A program made the position numbers and the translations under genes. 64,000 bases of DNA, from NCBI GenBank assembly GCA_910588865.1, contig CAJUSJ010000004.1:38661-102660 (forward strand), written 5' to 3'. This document shows, piece after piece, positions 1 through 8,500 of this stretch. This DNA comes from an uncultured Lachnospiraceae bacterium (GTDB taxonomy: Bacteria; Bacillota; Clostridia; Lachnospirales; Lachnospiraceae). Position 1 is the first letter of the stretch. The number at the start of each line of letters is the position of its first letter. Under the pieces are notes generated by a model. It was given only the letters and a program-made list of their open reading frames with translations, did no database searches and was not told where the DNA came from.

Positions 1-70
1 CCCCTCCGCCTATCTCCCCCCAATATATTCGCCCACCGCGTGTGGTTGAAATAAAACAAGGCTCTTCCAA

Positions 71-112
71 TCCTCCCACTTGCCATGGACTTTCTTTTGT
101 TTTTATTAAGAA
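71..112 (+). promoter_or_regulatory. Conserved leader element, copy 1 of 2
   Basis: About 40 nt of pyrimidine-rich sequence containing CCATGG then CTTTCTTTTGTTT precedes the first small tail gene. It recurs with few changes at 11112-11152 ahead of the tail tube-like gene. Both copies lie about 40-55 nt upstream of a ribosome binding site, and both could give a weak promoter (a TTnCCA -35 and an AT-rich -10 about 17 nt later). That role is inference; the repetition is directly visible. Confidence 0.5.
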
Positions 113-146
113 GGAGCTCAAATTAATCATTATGAGGAGGTATCAA

Positions 147-299
147 ATGAACACTACTCAAAAACCGTCACAACTGATCAGGAAAGTCTATGGGTTCCCC
201 AACGGGTGCCCTGCCCCAAACGCCGATGTCCCCACGACTATCCCTAACAACAAGAGCCCAACGGCTCATGGTGATTCTTGGCTTCCCGGGATGTCTTAA
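147..299 (+). CDS. Small phage protein, 50 aa, unrecognised
   Basis: A short ORF with a strong GAGGAGGT ribosome binding site just before its ATG. The product is rich in Pro and Asn and has no domain I recognise. After the TAA stop the same frame stays open to about position 374 and encodes a tail containing GKSKMFGKN, so the gene may once have been longer or may be read through. It lies immediately upstream of another small gene and the tape measure gene, where siphophages usually encode tail assembly chaperones, but nothing in the sequence confirms that role. Confidence 0.4.
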   Translation: MNTTQKPSQLIRKVYGFPNGCPAPNADVPTTIPNNKSPTAHGDSWLPGMS

Positions 300-325
300 G
301 GCCCCGCTTGCCTTATGGCCCCCGG

Positions 326-349
326 CGTTGGTAAATCTAAAATGTTTGG
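326..349 (+). repeat. Near-copy of the intron's 5' exon junction
   Basis: These 24 nt match 1746-1769, the exon sequence ending one base before the 5' splice site of the group I intron, at 22 positions. The copy encodes GKSKMFG where the tape measure encodes GKPKMFG. It is not interrupted. It may be a duplicated remnant of the intron's target or a shared short protein motif. Confidence 0.5.
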
Positions 350-372
350 AAAAAATTCAAGGAGGACTATCT

Positions 373-588
373 ATGTTTAACTATTTAAAAATGAGACGTG
401 ACGAGATCCGGGTAAAAGCCATGGTATATGGCGCGATAGTGGATATCATGGAAAATCAAAAGGAACTCTTAAGTTTCTTCCAGAAGCTGTACGCCGCCTT
501 AAAAGACGTTCCCCCTGACGAGTTACAGCGTCAGTTTGTGGAGAGATTAGCCCAGATCATTCACGAGGGGAATAAGGAAATCAGCTAA
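373..588 (+). CDS. Small helical phage protein upstream of tape measure gene
   Basis: A 71-aa protein starting at the ATG that follows an AAGGAGG ribosome binding site. The same frame is open upstream to 190, but that extension is Pro-rich, has no good start signal and overlaps the preceding ORF, so I use the internal start. The product looks all-helical and charged. It sits directly before the tape measure gene, the usual position of tail assembly chaperones. No family was recognised and the role is inferred from position only. Confidence 0.6.
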   Translation: MFNYLKMRRDEIRVKAMVYGAIVDIMENQKELLSFFQKLYAALKDVPPDELQRQFVERLAQIIHEGNKEIS

Positions 589-618
589 ACTTCAAATTCG
601 ATACGAGGAGGTATCATT

Positions 619-1770
619 ATGGACAATATTTTTAAAGTAATCGAGAGCTTAACAGGCGACCTGCCAAAAGTCAAGGAGGCTATCGAGGAACTCCGTCAGG
701 TGGACACCCTCCTGACCCAGATCAGCAAAACCAGCCAAAATCTCAGTCTCGCGGATTTGACAAGGATGGGGGACGCCTCGTTTCATATGGCTGGCGAATA
801 TGGCAAGAACGCCGCCGATTATCTTACTGGTATTCAGGAGGCTTCCCAAGCTGGGTATCAGGACGCCCAAGGAATCGCCGAGTTATCCTTAGCCCTCCAG
901 ACCGCCGGTGACATGACTTCCCAGCTCGCCAGCCAGCTGATTCAGGCCACGGATGAGGCTTATAACATGAATGGCTCTGTGGAACGTCTGACCGCGGCCT
1001 TGGACGGCATGGTCTCCATTTCCAGCCACAATACCCTCAACATGGAGGAATTATCCCAGGGCGTGTCCTCCATCAGCTCCACCGCCGCCTCCCTAGGCGT
1101 CAGCGCCGCCCAGGCTGCCGCCGCCCTTGGGGCCATGATGGACGCCACCAGGGACAGCGGCTCAGACACGGCCCAGGCTTTCCAGTCCATTCTGCTCTAT
1201 ACCCGTCAGATCTCTGACTCCAGCGCCGGGATCAACGCGGATGGGCTTAAGGAGTATGAGGAGGCCTGCGCCGCCCTCAATGTAAAACTAAAAGAGACAA
1301 GGGACGGCGTGGTTTCCCTCCGGAATCCCATGGACATTCTGGGGGAACTGTCCCTGGCCTACAACAAGCTCAGCGATTCCGACTCCCGAAAAACAGGCCT
1401 TCTCAGCGCCTTGGGAGAGGAATCCCAATCAAAACATTTGGACGCCTTACTCCGCCGGTGGGACACTTATGAGTCCATGCTCTATCAGTACACAACCGGC
1501 GCGGGGGCCATGGCGGATAAAGTCTCCATGACAGCGGACAGCTGGGAAGGCTCCCTAAACCGCCTCTCCAACACCTGGTTCAGCGTCATCAACAACATAG
1601 TGGACTCAGACAGTCTTATTTTTCTGGTAAACAACCTTAACAATGTCATCTCCGCCATTGACAGGCTCACGGGAAAGGTCAAGTCCATGACCGGCGACCT
1701 GGGCAATGTGGGTGCCTTGATCGGGTTGCTGGCCAGTATGAAAAACGTCGGTAAACCTAAAATGTTTGGT
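619..1770 (+). CDS. Phage tail tape measure protein, exon 1
   Basis: The first 384 codons of the tape measure protein, the ruler inside the tail that sets tail length. The start follows a strong GAGGAGG site. Residues about 60-330 look like the TP901-type tape measure core (alternating Ala/Ser-rich helices, an AAAALGAMM segment, then an SWEGSLNRLSNTW segment). Read without splicing, the frame ends at a TGA at 1783-1785, giving an apparent 388-aa protein. That stop lies inside the group I intron, and removal of 1771-2585 joins this frame to exon 2 without a shift. The unspliced reading would lack the whole coiled-coil ruler, so splicing should be required for a working tail. Confidence 0.8.
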
Positions 1771-2191
1771 TTCATCTCGCTTTGAATATGCCGACAATTG
1801 TGAGTGTTCTTATGGATACATAAGTTTTCTCATGATCGATAGCGTGATACGCTGTTGTAAACGAAGGGACAATATGCGGGGAAACAGGTACACTGCCTCT
1901 ACTCTCCCATAGATGGTGACAACTATGGGATCGTAACAATGAGGCACTCCTGCGGTCCGCAGGGACAGGGCTCAATGAGTCAAGCCCTCAGAGAAGCGAC
2001 AACTCCCGGTAACAGTTATATGAAACGACGCTGTTATAAGATGCGCTCCATACTCAGTTCCCAATCTGTAAAATTGTTTGGATTTTTTTGGGGGATAAAA
2101 GGAATTTTTCTTTACCAATTTTTGAGGAAAATGCAGACTTAATTTTAGGGCACTATCAAAGATGACTGTTTAACAATTAAGCTTTCGTCTA

Positions 2192-2227
2192 TATGGTAAA
2201 CGACAAATATATATGCCGTTTACCATA
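2192..2227. repeat. Perfect 11-bp hairpin in the intron's peripheral region
   Basis: TATGGTAAACG and its inverse frame a 14-nt AT-rich loop. It lies just past the stop of the antisense zinc-ribbon gene and 3' of the ribozyme core. It could be a peripheral P9-type stem or a transcript-end structure for the antisense gene; there is no U-run after it on either strand. Confidence 0.5.
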
Positions 2228-2233
2228 ACCGCT

Positions 2234-2530
2234 TTAAAAATCACTGTTACAGCGATTACAATGCCACTCTTTTAAATTTCTCCCTGTGGTTAAAGCCCCG
2301 AATACCGCTGTGTGAACCACCTTTGAAGCCGTGGTGATCTTTTTCGTGTCTATTGAGTTACAATAAGGACATTTTATTACGGGTTCATGACCGCCAGATT
2401 TATAATATTCTGATTCCGAAATAAGCTCACAGCCGTCATGAATACATATGGTATATCCATCATTTTTATCGTAAAGACCACCACATTTAGGACATCTAAG
2501 TTTATTTTTCTCCCAAAGAAAAATTCCCAT
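2234..2530 (-). CDS. Zinc-ribbon protein encoded antisense inside the group I intron
   Basis: A 98-aa protein with three CxxC-type metal-binding pairs: CPKC near residue 13, CPYC near residue 55 and CNRC near the C-terminus. The middle of the protein has a small hydrophobic stretch. The ATG at 2530 has GGAGGA about nine bases upstream; the alternative GTG at 2539 would place that site too close. A good promoter reads towards it (TTGCTT at 2593-2598, 17-nt spacer, TATAAT at 2570-2575), with the -35 box in exon 2 and the -10 box in the intron. Similar small zinc-ribbon proteins of unknown function are common in Clostridia. Its placement, wholly within the intron on the opposite strand, is unusual. 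No function is assigned. Confidence 0.7.
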   Translation of the reverse strand: MGIFLWEKNKLRCPKCGGLYDKNDGYTICIHDGCELISESEYYKSGGHEPVIKCPYCNSIDTKKITTASKVVHTAVFGALTTGRNLKEWHCNRCNSDF

Positions 2531-2569
2531 AATTAACACTCCTCCAATAATATATTATTTATTAATTTG

Positions 2570-2598
2570 ATTATATCATAGTATGATATTCAAAGCAA
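2570..2598 (-). promoter_or_regulatory. Predicted promoter of the antisense zinc-ribbon gene, spanning the 3' splice site
   Basis: On the - strand TTGCTT and TATAAT are separated by 17 nt, with a predicted start near 2563 and a leader of about 33 nt. The -35 box is exon sequence, so if the intron were moved to a new site with different exon 2 sequence this promoter would change. Confidence 0.45.
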
Positions 2599-5500
2599 CA
2601 TCTAAATCAACCGGTCAGACAGCATTAGACACAAACTTTAGAAGCTTAAAAAATTTTTTTACAAAGCAAAATCTCTTGTCCGATTTTGATATGGCCGCTA
2701 TTGCCGATTATAATGCGCAACTTGCGCATGTCCCAGCTCATGTCGCAATTAATCGGACTATGGCTGACACCTCCAAAGAGGCTCGGATGATTGTTCGAAA
2801 CGCACATGGAGGCGCAGTCGCTCTTGATACTTTAAAGAAATCCTCCGCAGCAGCCACTATGGGCATACAGGCTTTAGCGACAGCCGCCAACGTTGCTGTC
2901 TCCTGGGGAATATCCATGCTGATATCTGGTTTGTATGAGCTTAGCCGCGTGTCTGACACTGTTTCACAAAAAGCTCAAGATATCGGCGTTTCGTTCAATA
3001 ATACCAAATCCGATATTGAGGGTTACAAAGAGCGGATTTCCGAATTACAAAACGTAATCAACGACAATGGTTCCTCTGTGGAACAGATCACCAACGCCCG
3101 CAAAAGTCTTTTATCTATCCAGGACGAGCTGATCAGTAAATTTGGCGACGAACAGAGCGCGATTACCTTAGTCACAGACGCGATTAATGGCCAGGTCGGG
3201 GCCCTGGATACCCTTACGAGAAACCAGTGGCAGGAAAAATTAAATGAGTTCACCAGCAGCGGTTTTATAAATAACGCAGGGAACTTTCTTGACGGTTATA
3301 AGGATAACGTTGACCGGATGATTAAAGAGTATGGTAATTATACCGCAAGGATTGATCCATCCCTGTCCTTTGAGCTTTACTATAATCCAGACCCCAAATA
3401 TAAAGAATTTGAAAAACTGCTGACAGAAAGATTCGGTGTGACAGTCTCCTATGTTGACGAAGGTAATGGAGGCGTGGAGACATTTTTGGATATCTCCGGT
3501 AACGCAAAGGAAGTTTACGAGACTCTTCTCAATATCCAGGGCCTGTCCAATCAGTTCGATTTTTCCGACCGCTTCGCCAATCATCTTCAAAAACTGGCCA
3601 TCGCCGCGGGAGACATGTCTCATAAATACAGCGAGTTCTGGGACCAGTATGTCCTGTATCAGCGGGTAATGACAAATCAAGATTCCGCCAATTATTTTAA
3701 ACAGCTTACAGACGCTGGTCAAACCATCAACCAGGCACGGTTAAGCGGAAACCAGGAGGAAATTAACGCCGCCGCTGAGAAATACTCACAAATCCTCTCG
3801 GAGGCTTCCGCTAACATCAATGACGAGTATATTGTTGATTATTTTAACAGTATGTATCCAGAACTCCAGTCAATCATCAAAGAGTGGGAATTCCAAACCA
3901 CCATTATCCCAAGCGTTGACTTAAGCTGGCTGAAGGGAAAAACGGAAGGCGAGATTTATGAGATGCTTGAGACAGAAGGGTCGCAGGATGGGGAACAAAC
4001 TTTTAATTACCTTCTTGAGAAAGCCCAGGAATATGGTATTTGCGTAGGCGAGTCCGCTCAGCAGGTAGAAAAACTAATCAACTTGTTAAAGTTATGGGGG
4101 ATTGTACAGGCGGACATTACTCCTCCCCGCACAGGTGGGTTTGGATTTCCCGGCTTCACCGCGGAGCAATCTAAAGCAATTGACGATTACCAGGCAAAGA
4201 TCAACACCCTTCGTCAAGCTCTCTCCAGCCTTCAATCTGGTGAAAAACCTGGATTCACAGATCTCGTACAGGAATTTCCAGAATTACTTGGACACTCAGA
4301 AAATCTTGAGTTGGCGATAAAAAATTTGATGGGGAATTCCCTCAACGAGCTGTATGATACTCTGGGAAAAAGTCTCCCAGATGATGTTAAGAAAGATTTA
4401 GAAGACATGACAAGCGCCGCAGCAAATCTTGTTCCTTCTCTCAGCCAGGCCCTTTCCGCCGTCCAAAAATCTTATGGTATTTTTCATGATTTTGAGGACG
4501 CCATGAATTCGGATGGCCTTACAGATTCCATGTTATCTTCTGTCGGCTCATTGAGCGCTTCCCTGAATGATATGGTAGCTGGTTTCTATGCTGGTATTGT
4601 CAGTTCAGAGGAATTATATCAGGCGTTGTCTGAGCATTATGAAACGGACTTTACTAATTACGCTAAAGCGCTGTTTGCCAAGAACCAATATAACGAAAGC
4701 TTCTACACCGCCATGGGTATGGACAGCGCTGAGACCATCAATACCTTTAAAGAACATTATGGTGTTGATCTTGAGAACTGTAAGAACTACGCTATGGCAA
4801 AAATGAGAATTGAGGCGCAAACTCTTGGCAAAATAAAAGACGGATGGCAAAAGTATTACAATATACAAACAAAAACCTTCACTAAAGAATATCATGAGTT
4901 ATTAGGACGAAACGAGCAAGGTGACGAGGCCGCCGGACGAGAAGCGCTTGAGATATTAAACAAAGTCCGTTCTTATGAAAAGTCCTTGAAAGCCCTTGAG
5001 GATTATGACCCCAACGAAATGCTCAAGGAAGCCAGCGTGAGCCTTGGTAAAATAGGCTCTGCCGCTTCCAGCGCTGGCAAACAGGAAAAACAAGTCACCA
5101 TCGAGACCATCGACTGGGTCCAGCGAAAAAGTGACGCCCTGAAAGACCAGCATGACCTCCTGTCCAGCCTGGCCGAGGACGAGACCGCCTCCTACGACAA
5201 GCGGGTCGACGCCCTCACCCAGCTTATAGCGATGGACAAGGAGCGGGCCAATACCGCCCAGCGGTCCGCCCAGTCCTACCGGGAAGCCTGGATAGAGGCC
5301 ATCAAGGATCTCCAGGATCAGGACATCGCCAGAATCATGGTGGGGCTCTCGGACCAGGAAGTCACCGACATCATGAAAGGCCTTCCTGAGAAGGAAATCA
5401 GCCGGATTCTGGAGCTCCTCCACAGAGAGGATATCACCAAGCTTATGAGCGAGAACCTCAATCAGCAGGAGTACAGCAGTGACGACTACGGCAAGGACTA

Positions 5501-8500
5501 CGCCAATAACCTGAAAGAGGCCCTGAATCTTTTTGACCAGATCAAGGACAAACAGAAAGAGGCCCTGGAGATCGAACAGGATTCCCTGGAACATACCCGG
5601 GAACAGATTCAGCTCCGGGAGGAGCTGATCCAGGCCCAGCAGGAGCTGACCCAAGCCCAGCAGGAGCTTCTGTCCCTTGAGCTGGAGCGCGCCCGGGCAA
5701 GGCTGGACAGGGCGGAGGCCTCCGGTGAGGCTGTCACAAAAGGCATGTACCGGGACATGATCTCCGGCTCCCGGGACTTGGCTGACTCCTACCGTGACCA
5801 GATTGACGACTTAGAGGAACAATTAAGCCAGATTGATGACGAGGATTCCGCCCAGTACCAATCCCTCCTGGCCCAGATCGCGAAATGTGAGCAGTCCATC
5901 GCCAACTGCGAGAGACAGCAGGAGGAGTGGAATGACGCCATCAAGCGGATCCCCATTGACCGGATCAGCAAGTACATTTCCATGCTCCAGAACATCAAGC
6001 AGGATCTCCAGAACTTCTTAGACCAGCAGTCCGCCATGGGTCTGGAGGCTTCCCCGGAACAGCTCCAGCAGATGATGTCCCTATCCGAGGAGGAGATCAA
6101 GAAGCTTCTGGAACAGCAGGAAAAGCTAAAAAAACTTCTCTCCGAATATGAGTACGGTTCCGAGAAATTCCAGCAGACCAGCCAGGAGATCCAGGACATT
6201 GACAACCAGATCTCCTCCCTGATCCAGAGCCAGATGGAATACAATGAGGCTATTCTCCAGATGCCCTTAGACCATCTAAAACGCCAGTCCGACCTGCTGT
6301 CCAACGCCCGCTCTGACCTGGAGAACCACATCGCGGAACAGGAATCCGGCGGTATCTCTAAGACTTTAGAACAATACCAGGCCCTCTCCTCCCTTTCCAG
6401 ACAGCAGTTGGAGAACCTGACCGCCCAGAAAGAGATGCTCACCGCCCTCCTGGACGTCTATGACCCGGATTCCACCAAGTACCAGGAAGTACAGGACCAG
6501 ATCCAGACCATTGAAGGCTCTATCTCTTCCCTAATCCAGGAACAGCGCCAGTGGAATGACCAGATCCTGCAGATTCCCATTGACAGGCTCCAGAGCTATG
6601 GGGACGCTCTCTCCAACACCCGCTCTGATCTGGAAAACGCCATTTCCCAGCAGGAAACCCAGGGGCTTGGCAAGACCCTGGAGCAGTATCAGGCCCTCCA
6701 CTCCATGTCCATGAGACAGCTAGAAGCCCTGGGCCAGCAGAAAGCGGTCCTTCAGTCCGTGATGGAAGTCTATAACAAGGATTCCGACCACTACAAGGAG
6801 GCCCAAAATCAACTCCAGGGCATTGAGGATTCCATTTCCTCCCTGGTCCAGGAACAGATTCAGTGGAACAATGAAATTTTACAGATACCCATTGAGAAAA
6901 TCCAGGATTACTCCAACTCCCTCTCAAACGCCAGGACAGACCTTGAAAACAGCATAGCGGAACAGGAAGCCAGAGGCGCGGGCAAGACCATGGAACAGTA
7001 CAAAGCCATGCAGTCCATGTCCATGAGGCAGTTGGAGAACTTATCCAGACAGAAGGAGATGCTCTCTTCCCTGTTAGATGTGTACGACAAGGACTCTTCC
7101 CAGTACACCGAGACACAGGGCAAGATCCAGGAAATCAAGAACAGCGTCTCCTCCCTTGTCCAGGAACAGGCCAGATGGAACCAGGAGCTCTTAAGGATCC
7201 CCATAGACAAGATCGCCAGCCAGTACGACGCTCTCTCCAACGCCCGGAAGGATCTGGAAAACAGCCTTTCCCTGCAAGAATCACAGGGCATGGGAAAGAC
7301 CCTGGAACAGTACCAGGCCTTCTCCTCCATTTCCAGGCAGCAGATCCAGTCTTTGTCACAGCAGAAAGAAATGCTGACAGCCCTCTTAGACGTATATGAC
7401 AAAGACTCTGACATCTACAGCCAGACCCAAAGTGAGATCCAGGGAATTGAGGATTCCATCTCCTCCCTGATCCAGGAGCAGATCCAGTGGAACCAGGAGC
7501 TGACCCGGATCCCCATAGACAAGATGAAAGAATACTCCGACTCCCTTGATTCCGTCAAGTCAGACCTTAAGGAATTTATGGATACCCAGAACGCCAGAGG
7601 CATCGCGGCCACGCCGGACCAGTACCAGCAGCTGAACGCCATCACCCTGGCACAGCTGGAGGCCCTGAAGTCAAGAAAAGAAATGCTCACCCAGCTCATG
7701 GGCCAGTACAGCCAGGACTCTGACGCCTACAAGACAGCCTCCCAGGAGATCCGGGAAGTGGACAGCGCTATCCAGTCCTTAACCCGGGATCAATATGAGT
7801 GGAACAAAGCCATCCTGCAGCTGCCCATAGACAACATCACTGACATCAACGACCAGCTGAACCGCTATACCTCTGTCCTGGGAGATATCCTCTCTGACTA
7901 CGACACCGCCTTAAGCGCGGTGAACGGGGTATTAGATGAGCAGATCGACAAGATCAATGAGACCAGGGAAGCGTCAGAAAAAGCCTACGAGGACAAGATG
8001 AAGCCCATCCAGGATGAACTTGACCTGCTAAAGAAACAGAATGATGAGCGCTCCGTACAGCTGGCCCTGGAAAAGGCCGCCTATGACCTTGACCGGGCCA
8101 AAAACCAGAAGACCACCCAGGTTATCCGGGATGGCCAGGTCCAATACGAGGCCGACGCCGACAAACTCCGCCAGGCTGGCGAGGCAAAGTCTCAGGCGGA
8201 ATACAACAAGATTACCCATGACCTGGAGAAACAGTTGGAAAATCTCACTGAAGAGCGGGACAGCCTTCTGGAAGGATACGACATCCAGATCGAGCAGCTG
8301 GAGAAAATCCGGGAGAAATGGTCCTCCATCACGGAGGAGATCAAGCTGGCCTCTGACCTGATGAAGGCCGATGAGATCTTTGGCACAGCGGACTGGAAGG
8401 ACCAGATCCTCTCAGGAAATGACTCCGGCCTTTTCGATCCCTTCCAGAAGATGTACGAATCCATTTCCGCCCAAAAGGAGCAGACAGAAAAACAGATCGC

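Larger units (their letters stand above)
1771..2585 (+). ncRNA. Group I self-splicing intron in the tape measure gene
   Basis: The core can be read in order: P2 (1809-1814/1819-1824), P2.1 (1841-1845/1849-1853), P3 (1866-1869/2004-2007), P4 (1875-1879/1957-1961), P5 (1885-1888/1949-1952) with inner stems P5a (1894-1899/1941-1946) and P5b (1906-1912/1923-1929), P6 (1968-1972/1983-1987), P7 (1991-1998/2044-2048, with bulges) and P8 (2011-2015/2031-2035). P1 pairs exon UUGGU (1766-1770) with GCCGA (1790-1794), placing the expected U-G wobble at the cut. P10 pairs UUUGAAUAU (1781-1789) with the first nine bases of exon 2, AUAUUCAAA, perfectly. The last intron base is G2585, as group I introns require. 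There is no homing endonuclease or transposase in the sense strand. Confidence 0.85.

Noticed and set aside
1771..2585. IStron (group I intron plus IS605-type transposase)
   Set aside because: The ribozyme core is present, but there is no TnpA/TnpB-like ORF on either strand; the only ORF is a small antisense zinc-ribbon protein.
2583..2585. ATG at 2583 as the true start of the giant tape measure ORF
   Set aside because: No ribosome binding site precedes it and these three bases are the last of the group I intron, whose final G is required for splicing.
4956..7414. Several long - strand ORFs opposite the tape measure repeats
   Set aside because: They are mirror frames produced by the biased codons of the coiled-coil repeats, of low complexity and without start signals.
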